Shown: positions 52,483-61,935 of the stretch, piece by piece
How positions within the stretch are numbered: the stretch's first letter is position 1
Layout: each line of letters opens with the position of its first letter
DNA from: Microbacterium sp. LWH7-1.2
Lineage (GTDB): Bacteria; Actinomycetota; Actinomycetes; Actinomycetales; Microbacteriaceae
Assembly (NCBI RefSeq): GCF_038397755.1
Contig: NZ_CP151637.1
Location: 2,542,001 to 2,606,000 of the forward strand
DNA length: 64,000 nt
Reading direction: 5' to 3'
Made by a program: the position numbers and the translations under genes
Notes under the pieces: model-generated
What the model saw: only the letters and a program-made list of their open reading frames with translations
Database searches by the model: none
Told to the model about the DNA's origin: nothing

Positions 52483-54843
52483 GTGCCCCACAGGACAGGG
52501 TTCTGGAGCTCGTCGGCAGGCCTGGACTGGGAACACGGTCTCATCGCCGGGACGGGCAGCCTGGGCGCCGTTCTCTCCGGGGCACCCGAGCGTCACGTCG
52601 TCCATGTGTGCCACGAGGAGTTCTTCGTCCCGGTGAACTCCGCCATCCCCGCGCCTCGCATCGGACCCGTGATCGACGAGGTTCGCTCCGCTGTCCTCGC
52701 TGGCGACACCGACGCGGCAGCCGCGATCACCTCGCGGATCGCCTGGGACGACGGGTACGAGGGACAGCTGATCTGGACCGACCCGTTCGTGCCCGTCGCA
52801 GCATTGTCGTGGGTCCCTGACGAAGCGCCACGCGCATCGACCTACCGCAGGTCCGGAGACTTCGTGACGGGGCGGGTGGAGGTCGAGTGGTCCGAGGGGG
52901 ACAGCCACCGCTGCGGCATCGCGATCGTGCCGGATCGCGCCGCTGGAACCCTGTTCCTCGAGCTGTCGTCGAGTCGCGACATCCGTGGTGTGCTGTCTCT
53001 GGACCCTGGAGACGGCGCGCGAGGACCCGGCCACTACCCCTCCACGGACTACGGCGTGTTCCTGACCGAGGCGAGCGCTCTGGAATCAGGACGATGGGTC
53101 GACGACGTGGAAGTCGACCCCGCGACCCTGCCTCCGTTCGTACGGCAGCACCCGCCGAGCACGTGGTCGCCGACCCGGGCGCGGCTCAGCGTCGACCTGC
53201 CCGCCAGTATCGATCCGCAACCCGTGGACGCAGGCGTGCGGATCCGCGTTGCGGGAGGCGCCCCGACCCGACTGCCGATCCGCGTCGAGGTGTTCGGCGG
53301 ACTCGTGGAGCCCGCCGAACCCTCTGGCGTGACGCACGCATCGCTGTTCGCCGCGTGCTCGCTCGACCTCGAGAGCGACGTCGGCGACGACCACTCCTAT
53401 GACCAGGTTCTCGAGCGCGCGCGTGAAGGAGACGCGCAGTCCGTGCTCGCGGCGATCGAGCTCGCCTTCGCCTCGGGGCGCCACACGATCCTGTCGGCGA
53501 CCGGCGTGCTGCCGCCGACCCTCGTCGGCATCTGGCAGGGGACGCGGCGACCTGCCTGGTCGGGGGACTGGACCCAGAACGGCAACGTGCAGCACGGCGG
53601 CGTCGCGTCGCTGGTGGCTTCCGGGACACCGGAACTGCTCACCTCGTACCTCCGCGCCGTCTTCCGTCACACCGACCACTACGCGGAGAACGCGGAACGC
53701 GTCTTCGGGGCTCCGGGCTGGCTGCTGCCCGCGCGCTTCGACTCTCACGGCCGCAGCAACCACTTCGCCACGTCTTACCCCCACCTCTACTGGATCGCCG
53801 GTGGAGCATGGGTCCTCCGGCTCGCCTGGGACCAGTTCAGCGCAACCGGCGACCTCGCGACGCTCCGCGAGTATGCGTGGCCGCTCGCCCAGAACGTCAT
53901 GGCGTTCGCCTCCGCCATCGGCGTCCCGGACGACACCGGCACGCTCCATCTCGTGCCGTCGTACTCGCCCGAGAACACGCCCGGCAATCGCACGAATCCG
54001 ATCGCCGTCGACGCGACCATGGACGTCGCCGCCCTCCGCGATGCCGCGCGGCTTGCGATCCGGATCGCCGATCTCCTCGGCGAGGATGCCGATCGCGCCG
54101 CGTGGGGATCCTTCGCGGACCGCCTGCCTCCGTATCGAGTCGCCGATGATGGCACGTTCGCCGAATGGCTCGACCCCGATCTCGCCGAGGAACTCGGACA
54201 CCGGCATGCGTCGCAGCTCTATCCGTTCTGGTACGAAGAGGACGACGCGGCACAGGCCCCTGAGCTCCGCCGGGCAGCGATCGAGACCATCCGCCGGAAG
54301 CTCGCATGGCGCGATGAGCGGCCCTGGGCCGGCGAAGACGGGCGCATGGAGATGGCGTTCGGGCTGGTCGGGCTCGGGCTGGCGGCCGCGCGGCTGGGAG
54401 ACGCGGATGCCGCCCTGCGCTGTGTGGAGTCCCTCGCCCGCGATTTCTGGCGATCCAACGCGGTGTCGACGCACGACGGCGACTCGATCTTCAACGTGGA
54501 TGCGAGCGGTGGGCTGCCTGCGCTCGTGATCGAGATGCTCGTGCAGTCGCAGCCGGGGTCGCTGGTGCTCCTGCCGGCGCTGCCGGCGGCCTGGCCCTCG
54601 GGATCACTCCGAGGCGTGCGCGCGCGGGGCGGCGTCCTCATCGAGGAGTTGCGGTGGGACGCCGACGGCGCGACCGCCGTCATCCGGGCGGTGCCCGGGT
54701 CCGATGCGGCGCGCGCCAGCGAGATCCTGAACGTGAGCGGGCTCGGGTCCTCCCTCACGGTGGACCTGTCGCGCGGACCGCACACCATCCGGCTCGACCA
54801 CCGCACGGCAGCAGACCCCGCCCCGCCCCGCTCGGTCAGCTGA
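52483..54843 (+). CDS. GH95 alpha-L-fucosidase family protein
   Basis: 786 residues from the GTG at 52483, with GGAGACAG upstream. The N-terminal domain has 'GLIAGTGSLGAVLSGAPERH', the (alpha/alpha)6 domain starts 'ATGVLPPTLVGIWQGTRRPAWSG' and has 'DWTQNGNVQHGG', where family GH95 has its catalytic-site asparagines. The later region 'SIFNVDASGGLPALVIEMLV' matches the GH95 region holding the general-base Asp (usually in a QIDGNFG-like context), though the surroundings differ here. GH95 inverts alpha-1,2-L-fucosides; some members act on alpha-L-galactosides. No signal peptide. The fuconate dehydratase nearby supports fucose as product. Confidence 0.88.
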   Translation: MPHRTGFWSSSAGLDWEHGLIAGTGSLGAVLSGAPERHVVHVCHEEFFVPVNSAIPAPRIGPVIDEVRSAVLAGDTDAAAAITSRIAWDDGYEGQLIWTDPFVPVAALSWVPDEAPRASTYRRSGDFVTGRVEVEWSEGDSHRCGIAIVPDRAAGTLFLELSSSRDIRGVLSLDPGDGARGPGHYPSTDYGVFLTEASALESGRWVDDVEVDPATLPPFVRQHPPSTWSPTRARLSVDLPASIDPQPVDAGVRIRVAGGAPTRLPIRVEVFGGLVEPAEPSGVTHASLFAACSLDLESDVGDDHSYDQVLERAREGDAQSVLAAIELAFASGRHTILSATGVLPPTLVGIWQGTRRPAWSGDWTQNGNVQHGGVASLVASGTPELLTSYLRAVFRHTDHYAENAERVFGAPGWLLPARFDSHGRSNHFATSYPHLYWIAGGAWVLRLAWDQFSATGDLATLREYAWPLAQNVMAFASAIGVPDDTGTLHLVPSYSPENTPGNRTNPIAVDATMDVAALRDAARLAIRIADLLGEDADRAAWGSFADRLPPYRVADDGTFAEWLDPDLAEELGHRHASQLYPFWYEEDDAAQAPELRRAAIETIRRKLAWRDERPWAGEDGRMEMAFGLVGLGLAAARLGDADAALRCVESLARDFWRSNAVSTHDGDSIFNVDASGGLPALVIEMLVQSQPGSLVLLPALPAAWPSGSLRGVRARGGVLIEELRWDADGATAVIRAVPGSDAARASEILNVSGLGSSLTVDLSRGPHTIRLDHRTAADPAPPRSVS

Positions 54844-57265
54844 CCGCGAGCTCGACCGACACGGCCTCCAGGCCCGGCGATGTCGCCGTCACGATCACGC
54901 AGCCCTTCCCCGACGGCCGGATGACGGCAAGTGCGCGTCCGTCGTACAGGCGATGGCGGACGTCGGTGAACGACTCCTCGGTCGCCGGGATCGCGCTCCC
55001 GAAGCCCTGGAGCGCGCCCGGGCCATCGATCGTCAGCTCCACCTCGACGGCGCTGTCGGTCGCGCGCACACCGGTGTCGTCCACGAGCTCGACCGCGATG
55101 AACGCCAGGTCCTGCCCGTCGGCGTGAACCAGGGATCGCTCGGCCGTCAGGGCGAGTCGACGGCGCTCGCCGGCGGTGTGCAATGCGGTCCGTTCGGCGG
55201 GGGACCCGCCGCGGACGGCGACGGCCTCGAGGCGCCCGGGCCGGTAGGGAACGGAGAACAGCGTGCGGTAGCCGTGCGCGCTGCCGGCCGGCTGCCGCCC
55301 GAGCGACACGTCGCCTACGAGCAGTTCCACCTCGGGCGCGTCGCTGTAGACCTCGACCTCCAGCGGCTCGGTGCCGGCGTCGCTCCACGTCCAGGAGGGG
55401 ATGCTGTCGGTCCACGACCAGGGCGCGGTCTTCATGACGCGACCCCGGGTGTGCGGTCGCCGTACCGCGATGAAAGGCGCGGTGCGCAACCCGTAGACGA
55501 TCTCACGGTAGTAGGACGCAGGGCGCCGCTCACCGGTGATGTCGATGTCGCCCGCGAACGAGATGAGGAACGGGTACTCTCCGAGCGCCTCGCTGCCGGG
55601 CGGGTCATCCCGGTAGTGCATCCGGCCGAGCCCCGGCTCGCCCAGGTAGTCCCACCCCGTCCACGTGAAGTCGCCGATGACGTGCTCGTTGGACGTCACG
55701 AGTCGCCACAGGCGATCGATCCGCGTGGGAAAGGTCTCCGATCCGACGATCACCCGGTTCGGGTATCGCGTGCGGTCGAGCTCGTACCGCGCGTCCTGGT
55801 AGTTCATGCCGGCGATGTCCAGCGCGCCGTATGCCTCCTCCGTCAGTTCAGCGACGGCGTCGGTCACGGCCAGCGCGCTCATGCGCTCTTCGAGGCTCAG
55901 CGAGCGGGCGTTGATCTCGTCGACGGGATCCAGCGATGCATCCCCGAGCAGCTCGGGTTCGATCTCCGGCGCACCGTCCATGACGAACAGTGCGCCATTG
56001 ACGGCCGCGGTCACGTAGCGCGTCGGATCCAGCGCACGAGTGGCTGCCGCCAGGTCTCTGGTCAGCTCGTTCCCCGACCGGGTCGCCGCCTCGGGGATCT
56101 CGTTGCCGATCGAGTAGATGATGACACTGGGATGATTGCGGTCCTTCTTCACCATCGCGGCGAGATCGGACCGCCACTGCTCGACGAAGTGATCTGCGCC
56201 GTCCTCCGCAGACTTCGCCCGGGTCCACACGTCCGTGAGCTCGTCCATGACGAGCATTCCCAGCCGATCGCAGGCATCCAGCATCGCCGCGCTCATGGGC
56301 TGATGTGCGCTGCGGATCGCGTTGAACCCGGCGGACTTGAGGATCGCGACCCGGCGCTCCTCGGCGGCGGCGAACGTCGCTCCGCCGATCACGCCGTTGT
56401 CCGCGTGAACGCACGCACCACGCAGCTTCACCGGCTGCCCGTTCACCCTCAGTCCACGTTCGACGTCCAGATGCAGTGACCGGATGCCGAAGCCGACCTC
56501 GCTCGCATCCGCCTGCCCCTGAGCACCGGCAGGCTGTGGCGTCAGCTGCACCTGCGCCCGGTAGAGGTCAGGGGTGTCGACCGACCATCGCCGCGGTGAC
56601 CGCACGAGGATGCGCTGGCTGACGTCGACCGACCCGTCGGCAGGCAGACTGACGCGGGTCCGGTCCATCCCCACGACTTCCCCCGATGGACCGAGGAGCA
56701 TGGTCTCGAGCCACCGCGCGACGGGCGAGGATTCGAGGTTGCGGACCGTCGTGAGGACCTGCACGACGGCCGACTCCGCATCATGCTCGGGCGTCGTCAC
56801 GACGATGCCGTCGAGCGGCACGTGCACCTTCGGACCCACGGAGAGGTGCACCGGACGGATGATCCCGCCGCCGGTGTACCACCGGGCGTCGCGGTCGGCT
56901 CGGGCCTCGACGATGATCTCGTTCTCGCCGTCGTAGTGCAGAAGCCCGTCCAGCTCCACCACAACCGCTGTGCTCCCCGATCTCTGTCGCGTGGCGAGGT
57001 TGCCATTCACGAAGACGGCCGCCGATCGGTGGACGGCCTCGAACTCGAGGACGACATGTCGATCGCGCCATTCCGGCGGTGCGAACAGGCGCGTGCGGTA
57101 CTCCCACATCCCACCTGGGAAGTACCCCGAGGCCATCTGGCCCTCATCGTCCACTCGCGTCGTGCCGAGCACCGCGTCGTGGGGAATCACCACGGTTTCG
57201 AATTCCCCGGCGCCGGCGGATCGGCTTCGGAACTGCCACGTTCCCGGGTAGGTCTCACGTTGCAT
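54836..57265 (-). CDS. GH2 beta-galactosidase family protein
   Basis: About 809 residues from the ATG at 57265 ('MQRETYPGTWQFRSRSAGAG'), with AGGGCGAAG before it; a GTG nine codons upstream (57292) is the alternative. Domains: jelly-roll sugar-binding domain with 'YPGTWQFR...FPGGMWEYRTRLF'-like text, immunoglobulin-like domain, and the barrel with acid/base Glu in 'YSIGNEIPEAA' (about residue 389) and nucleophile Glu in 'VIVGSETFP' (about residue 509). C-terminal DUF4982- and Ig-like domains follow. It removes beta-linked galactose or a related sugar. The 3' end overlaps GH95 by 8 bases, convergently. Confidence 0.9.
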   Translation of the reverse strand: MQRETYPGTWQFRSRSAGAGEFETVVIPHDAVLGTTRVDDEGQMASGYFPGGMWEYRTRLFAPPEWRDRHVVLEFEAVHRSAAVFVNGNLATRQRSGSTAVVVELDGLLHYDGENEIIVEARADRDARWYTGGGIIRPVHLSVGPKVHVPLDGIVVTTPEHDAESAVVQVLTTVRNLESSPVARWLETMLLGPSGEVVGMDRTRVSLPADGSVDVSQRILVRSPRRWSVDTPDLYRAQVQLTPQPAGAQGQADASEVGFGIRSLHLDVERGLRVNGQPVKLRGACVHADNGVIGGATFAAAEERRVAILKSAGFNAIRSAHQPMSAAMLDACDRLGMLVMDELTDVWTRAKSAEDGADHFVEQWRSDLAAMVKKDRNHPSVIIYSIGNEIPEAATRSGNELTRDLAAATRALDPTRYVTAAVNGALFVMDGAPEIEPELLGDASLDPVDEINARSLSLEERMSALAVTDAVAELTEEAYGALDIAGMNYQDARYELDRTRYPNRVIVGSETFPTRIDRLWRLVTSNEHVIGDFTWTGWDYLGEPGLGRMHYRDDPPGSEALGEYPFLISFAGDIDITGERRPASYYREIVYGLRTAPFIAVRRPHTRGRVMKTAPWSWTDSIPSWTWSDAGTEPLEVEVYSDAPEVELLVGDVSLGRQPAGSAHGYRTLFSVPYRPGRLEAVAVRGGSPAERTALHTAGERRRLALTAERSLVHADGQDLAFIAVELVDDTGVRATDSAVEVELTIDGPGALQGFGSAIPATEESFTDVRHRLYDGRALAVIRPSGKGCVIVTATSPGLEAVSVELAVS

Positions 57266-57443
57266 CTTCGCCCTGTTCCTCTTCGAGTCCACGCCACGCA
57301 GATGTCGCTGCGATTCGACCGATACATCTGATCTATGCGGTGTCGTGCAAGACTAAGTATGGACGATCACGCGAACCAGACTGGCGAGACACCGCGAAAC
57401 ATCGAATGATCTAGGGTGTGACGACCTGACGGAGGAATGGTCA

Positions 57444-58769
57444 ATGGCGATCATCAGCGGTATCCGCGTGCACGACATACGCTTCCCCACATCGCTCCAG
57501 GCGGACGGCTCCGATGCGATGAACAAGGACGGCGATTACTCCGCCGCCTATCTCGTCCTCGAGACCGACAGCGACCTACGCGGCCACGGCTTCACCTTCA
57601 CGATCGGTCGCGGGAACGACCTCTGCGCCGAGGCCGCCCGGCAACGAGCCGAGCCGCTCATCGGGCGGGACGTGGACTCCCTGCTCGACGACCTCGGAGG
57701 AATCTACCGTGAGCTCGCCGCCGACTCGCAGCTTCGCTGGCTCGGCCCGGAGAAGGGCGTCGTCCACCTCGCCATGGCCGCGGTGATGAACGCGCTCTGG
57801 GACATGGCCGCCCGGCGCGCCGGAGTGCCCCTCTGGCGACTGCTCGTGGACATGACGCCGGACCAGCTGGCGGATGCGGCGGACCTTCGATATCTCTCGG
57901 ATGCCCTCACCCGGGAAGAGGCTGTCGACATGCTCCGCGCGGCGGAACCCGGCCGACAGCGGCGGATCGCCGAGCTGACCGCACGGGGCGGGTATCCCTG
58001 CTACACCACCAGCGCGGGCTGGCTCGGATACTCGGACGAGAAGCTCCGGGCACTCCTCCAGGAGGCGAAGGACGAGGGTTATCGCCACTTCAAGATCAAG
58101 GTGGGCGCCGACCTCGAGGAGGACCGCCGACGCCTCCGTGTCGCTCGCGAGGTCGTCGGGTGGGACGCCGAACTCATGATCGACGCCAACCAGGTGTGGG
58201 ATGTCCCCCAGGCGATCGACTGGGTCAACGAACTCGCCGAGTTCCGCCCCCTGTGGATCGAGGAGCCGACCAGCCCTGATGATGTGTTGGGGCACGCCGC
58301 CATCCGCAGGGCGGTCAGCCCGATCGGCGTGGCGACCGGCGAGCACGGCATGAACCGCGTGCTGTTCAAGCAGATGTTCCAGGCCGAGGCGATCGACTTC
58401 TGCCAGCTCGACTCCGCACGCCTGGCGAGTGTGAACGAGATTCTGTCGGTCTATCTGATGGCGCAGAAGTTCGGAGTTCCGGTGTGTCCTCACGCGGGTG
58501 GCGTCGGTCTGTGCGAACTCGTGCAGCACCTGTCGATCTTCGACTTCGTCGCCGTGTCGACGTCGCTCGACAAGCGACTCACCGAATACGTGGACCACCT
58601 GCACGAGCACTTCGTCGATCCCGTCGTCGTCTCGAACGGGCACTACGTGCTGCCGTCCAATCCGGGCTACAGCGCCGAACTTCGCGAAGACAGCATCCAG
58701 CAGTACGAGTTCCCCACCGGCAGCTACTGGCTCGCCCGCAGCGCGAACGAGGCGCTCGTCAGCCGCTAG
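57444..58769 (+). CDS. L-fuconate dehydratase (enolase superfamily)
   Basis: This 441-residue enzyme matches mandelate-racemase-type L-fuconate dehydratases in length and active site: Lys217/Lys219 in 'FKIKVG', metal ligands Asp247 ('MIDANQVWD'), Glu273 ('WIEEPTSPDD') and Glu300 ('TGEHGM'), and His350 in 'CPHAGGVGLCE'. It turns L-fuconate into 2-keto-3-deoxy-L-fuconate, the third step of the non-phosphorylated fucose pathway. GGAGG precedes the ATG. The gene lies next to a GH95 fucosidase and a GntR regulator, a coherent fucose-use locus; fucose dehydrogenase, lactonase and aldolase genes are not in this window. Confidence 0.93.
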   Translation: MAIISGIRVHDIRFPTSLQADGSDAMNKDGDYSAAYLVLETDSDLRGHGFTFTIGRGNDLCAEAARQRAEPLIGRDVDSLLDDLGGIYRELAADSQLRWLGPEKGVVHLAMAAVMNALWDMAARRAGVPLWRLLVDMTPDQLADAADLRYLSDALTREEAVDMLRAAEPGRQRRIAELTARGGYPCYTTSAGWLGYSDEKLRALLQEAKDEGYRHFKIKVGADLEEDRRRLRVAREVVGWDAELMIDANQVWDVPQAIDWVNELAEFRPLWIEEPTSPDDVLGHAAIRRAVSPIGVATGEHGMNRVLFKQMFQAEAIDFCQLDSARLASVNEILSVYLMAQKFGVPVCPHAGGVGLCELVQHLSIFDFVAVSTSLDKRLTEYVDHLHEHFVDPVVVSNGHYVLPSNPGYSAELREDSIQQYEFPTGSYWLARSANEALVSR

Positions 58770-59520
58770 ACGACTCTGGCGCCTGATCGCCGCCCTCGAC
58801 CGGATGCTGCGCCGCGAAGACTTCGACACCCAGGAGGTGTGCCGCCATCCGGATGCGCGCTCGTTCGGCATCGCGCGTGCGGAGCGCGGCGAGGATGGCC
58901 CGGTGGTCGGCATGCGCCTCGCCGAGGGAATCGCGTTCCGTGATGGCGCGCCACAGGCGGCCGCGGAGTGTGCGGGTCATGAGGGTGTCGATCAACGCCG
59001 CGAGCGCGGGGTTGCCGCTGGCGATGGCGATGTGCCGATGGAAGGCGGCGTCCGCGTCGATGAACGCCTCGGGCTCGAGGTTCCCGGAGGCCAACTCGGA
59101 GTCGATGCCGGACAGGATCTTCTCGAGGTCGTCGAATTCGGCGTCCGTCAGCCTTACTGCCGCGAGCCCGGCGGACTCCGTCTCGAGCACGCGTCGCACG
59201 GCGAGCAGATCGACCGGCTGAGTCGCCTCCTGCAGTCCAGCCCAGAATTCCAGTGGGCGCAGTAGCGAACCCGGGTCGAGCTGGGTCACGTACGTGCCGT
59301 CGCCCTGACGCGTCTCGAGCACTCCGAGCGTGGCGAGCGATCTCACGGCCTCGCGCAGCGAGCCTCGCGACACCCCGAGCTGTGCAGCGAGCTCCTTCTC
59401 GATCGGAAGCCGGTCGCCGGCCCGCAGCTCGCCGGAGGCGATCATCCGCTTGACCTGGTCGATGACGTGATTCGACCTCGAGACCGGACCTGAGGAAAGG
59501 CTTTCAGTCTTGGCTGCCAC
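58759..59520 (-). CDS. GntR/FadR-family transcriptional regulator
   Basis: 253 residues. Winged helix 'RMIASGELRAGDRLPIEKEL' with 'AAQLGVSRGSLREAVRSLAT', and an all-helical FCD sensor domain (metal ligands Asp/His likely in 'DADAAFHRHIAIASGNPAL' and 'DHRAILAALRTRDAERARI'). FCD regulators typically respond to organic acids such as hexuronates or keto-acids; here a fuconate-pathway acid would fit. The 3' end overlaps the fuconate dehydratase by 11 bases. Two palindromes lie upstream of its start. Confidence 0.92.
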   Translation of the reverse strand: MAAKTESLSSGPVSRSNHVIDQVKRMIASGELRAGDRLPIEKELAAQLGVSRGSLREAVRSLATLGVLETRQGDGTYVTQLDPGSLLRPLEFWAGLQEATQPVDLLAVRRVLETESAGLAAVRLTDAEFDDLEKILSGIDSELASGNLEPEAFIDADAAFHRHIAIASGNPALAALIDTLMTRTLRGRLWRAITERDSLGEAHADHRAILAALRTRDAERARIRMAAHLLGVEVFAAQHPVEGGDQAPESSSG

Positions 59521-59554
59521 GCGATCAGTGTATGCGCCGTCACGTCGCGATTCG

Positions 59555-59594
59555 TTGAATCAATGCCCCACTGAGCCTCAAACATTGAATCAAT
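59555..59594. promoter_or_regulatory. Paired TTGAATCAA operators of the GntR gene
   Basis: TTGAATCAA occurs at 59555-59563 and 59585-59593 (the second extends to ATTGAATCAAT), 30 bp apart, i.e. three helical turns on the same DNA face. They lie 35 and 65 bases upstream of the GntR start and before the importer promoter, so dimer pairs could regulate both directions. Confidence 0.7.
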
Positions 59595-59779
59595 CCGCAG
59601 CACCCCGCCCCCTCCCTCGCACCGCGGTTGGTGGCGTGAGCAATCCGCACGCGACCGCAATAGACGCGAGATCGACCGCCATGCCGCATGCTTCCGCCTG
59701 CTTTGGAGTTCGCAGCCGCTGGCAGGCTGCAGCGAAGGCAGAGGCTGATCGCGCAGGTTCGCCGTGCAGAGCGATCGGA

Positions 59780-59808
59780 TTGACACGTATTGATCTGACG
59801 TTTACGGT
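59780..59808 (+). promoter_or_regulatory. Putative promoter of the Lpl/Ytc-type importer
   Basis: TTGACA at 59780-59785 and TACGGT at 59803-59808, separated by 17 bases, fit a sigma-70-type promoter on the plus strand, ~118 bases before the first permease. The 405-base region 59521-59925 otherwise holds only the GntR operators and a leader with no supported gene. Confidence 0.5.
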
Positions 59809-59925
59809 GGGACATGCTGCTGCACCGATGCAGAGAGGAGACGCGATGATTGCCGACGCACGGCCGCTCGAGCGCTCGGCCCGTTCATCGTGCGGATCGC
59901 GACGGTGTCCTCGGAGGTGCGCGTG

Positions 59926-60909
59926 GTGACGCCTCCCGGCGGCGTCGGCCTGGATGTCGGCGGCGTCACACGCAAGCTGCGTGGCCGAAAGGACTCCCGC
60001 GGAATGCGCGGCCTGAAGCGCAGCTGGCGCAGGCACTGGCAGTTGTACCTGCTGATCCTGGTACCCATCGCCTACTTCGTGGTCTTCAAGTACGTGCCGA
60101 TGGCCAACGCCATCATTGCGTTCAAAGATTACAACGTAGTAGATGGCGTCTGGGGCAGTGACTGGGCGGGAACCAAGCACTTCGAGCGCTTCTTCGAGAA
60201 CCCGGTCTTCTGGCCCGTGCTGCGCAACACCTTCCTGCTCTCGGCCTACGTCGTTCTGGCGAGTTTCCCGATTCCGATCATCCTGGCGCTCGCGCTGAAC
60301 GAGGTCCGCCTCCGGTTCTTCAAGAACACCGTGCAGATGGTCACCTACGCGCCGTACTTCATCTCGACGGTCGTCGTGGTCTCGATGACCATCCTGTTCC
60401 TTTCTCCTCGCCTGGGCATCGCCGGTCACGTGACGCAGTTCTTCGGCCTGGGATCCATCGACTTCCTGAGTGATCCCGACTACTTCCGCCATATCTATGT
60501 GGTCAGCGACGTCTGGCAGACGATGGGGTACTCCGCTGTCATCTACCTTGCCGCGCTCGCCGGAATCGACCCCGCGCTGTACGAAGCGGCCCGCGTCGAC
60601 GGCGCCAGCCGGTGGCAGAAGATCCTCAACGTCGATCTTCCGGGCATCCTGCCCACGGCGATGATCGTGCTGGTGCTCGGCGTGGGAAACGTCATGGCGA
60701 TCGGGTTCGAGAAGGCCTACCTCTTCCAGAACAGCCTCAACATCTCCCAGTCGGAGATCATCCCGACGTACACGTACAAGGTGGGCCTGCTGAACGCGGA
60801 CTTCAGCCAGGCGGCGGCGATCGGGTTGTTCAACGGCGCCATCAACCTCTGTCTGCTGCTCGGGGTGAACGCGATCGTGAAGCGACTGACGGGAAACGGA
60901 CTGTGGTGA
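59926..60909 (+). CDS. ABC sugar permease, LplB/YteP type
   Basis: About 327 residues from the GTG at 59926, chosen because GGAGG lies 8 bases before it. First span 'LYLLILVPIAYFVVFKYVPM' followed by 'ANAIIAFKDYN', the signature start of LplB/YteP-type permeases, which import large or acidic oligosaccharides (rhamnogalacturonan, xylan-type). The EAA loop is 'LYEAARVDGASRWQKILNVD'. The stop overlaps the next start. Unlike the other importers, the binding-protein gene comes last. Confidence 0.93.
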   Translation: MTPPGGVGLDVGGVTRKLRGRKDSRGMRGLKRSWRRHWQLYLLILVPIAYFVVFKYVPMANAIIAFKDYNVVDGVWGSDWAGTKHFERFFENPVFWPVLRNTFLLSAYVVLASFPIPIILALALNEVRLRFFKNTVQMVTYAPYFISTVVVVSMTILFLSPRLGIAGHVTQFFGLGSIDFLSDPDYFRHIYVVSDVWQTMGYSAVIYLAALAGIDPALYEAARVDGASRWQKILNVDLPGILPTAMIVLVLGVGNVMAIGFEKAYLFQNSLNISQSEIIPTYTYKVGLLNADFSQAAAIGLFNGAINLCLLLGVNAIVKRLTGNGLW

Positions 60910-61865
60910 CCTCGACGCTGGAAGAACATCCCCAGAAGACCCGCGGTGCGCGGCCGGCGCGGACGCGGGACGGGCGCAAGCCGACGCGGATCAAAGAGTC
61001 GTCGATCGACCGGTGGTTCATGGCCGGCGTCTACATACTGCTGACCACATTCCTGCTCGCTGTGCTGTTGCCGCTGATCTACATCGTCGCGAGCTCGTTC
61101 AGCGATCCACTCGCGGTATCGTCCGGGCAGGTCACGCTCTGGCCCATCAACTTCACTCTCGAAGGCTACGTCCGCGCTCTGAGCGACAACTCGATCCTCA
61201 GCGGTTTCGGCAACTCGCTCTTCTACACGATCGTGGGAACGGCCATCAGCCTGGCGCTCACCGTCGCCATCGCCTATCCGCTGTCGCGGAGCGACTTCTG
61301 GGGACGCCGTGGCATCACCGTCTTCGTGGTCTTCACGATGCTCTTCGCCGGCGGCATCATCCCGACGTACCTCGTCGTTCAGAACCTCGGGCTGCTCGAC
61401 ACCAGGTGGGCGCTCATCCTGCCTCAGGCCATCGGCGTCTGGCAGGTCATCATCGCCGTCGCCTTCTTCCGGACCTCGATCCCCGACGAACTGTACGAGG
61501 CGGCACAGCTCGACGGTGCAAGCGACATGCGCTTCCTCTTCAAGGTGGTGCTGCCGCTCTCCAAGCCGCTGCTCGCCGTGATCGCGCTCATGTACGCCAT
61601 CTATCAGTGGAACTCCTACTTCGACGCCCTCCTGTATCTGCGCGACCCGGGCCTGTATCCGCTCCAGCTGGTCCTGCGCAATGTGCTGATCCTCAACCAG
61701 ACAGCACCGGGACTGGATGCCGCGGCCGCGCTCGAGCGGCAGCAGCTCGCGGATCTCATGAAGTACTCCCTCATCGTCATCTCGACGGTTCCCGTCATGC
61801 TCGTCTACCCCTTCGTCGCCCGGTTCTTCAACAAGGGAATCCTGATCGGCGCGGTGAAGGGATGA
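60906..61865 (+). CDS. ABC sugar permease, LplC/YtcP type
   Basis: 319 residues from the GTG overlapping the previous stop (GTGA). Spans begin 'GVYILLTTFLLAVLLPLIYI', followed by 'VASSFSDPLAVSSGQVTLWP', a family marker, and the EAA loop 'LYEAAQLDGASDMRFLFKVV'. 'YQWNSYFDALLYL' and the C-terminal 'FFNKGILIGAVKG' are conserved in YtcP-like permeases. Pairs with the upstream permease. Confidence 0.94.
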   Translation: MTSTLEEHPQKTRGARPARTRDGRKPTRIKESSIDRWFMAGVYILLTTFLLAVLLPLIYIVASSFSDPLAVSSGQVTLWPINFTLEGYVRALSDNSILSGFGNSLFYTIVGTAISLALTVAIAYPLSRSDFWGRRGITVFVVFTMLFAGGIIPTYLVVQNLGLLDTRWALILPQAIGVWQVIIAVAFFRTSIPDELYEAAQLDGASDMRFLFKVVLPLSKPLLAVIALMYAIYQWNSYFDALLYLRDPGLYPLQLVLRNVLILNQTAPGLDAAAALERQQLADLMKYSLIVISTVPVMLVYPFVARFFNKGILIGAVKG

Positions 61866-61935
61866 CCCGCGGCACCTCCCTGCGACTCGCGCTCCCCTCC
61901 CCCGACACCACCTTCGTCCATAGAAAGGCACGACC

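Noticed and set aside
54953..56479. 508-codon plus-strand frame opposite GH2
   Set aside because: Shadow; GH2 catalytic motifs are on the minus strand.
57576..58913. 445-codon minus-strand frame opposite fuconate dehydratase
   Set aside because: Shadow; the plus-strand active-site residues match a known enzyme exactly.
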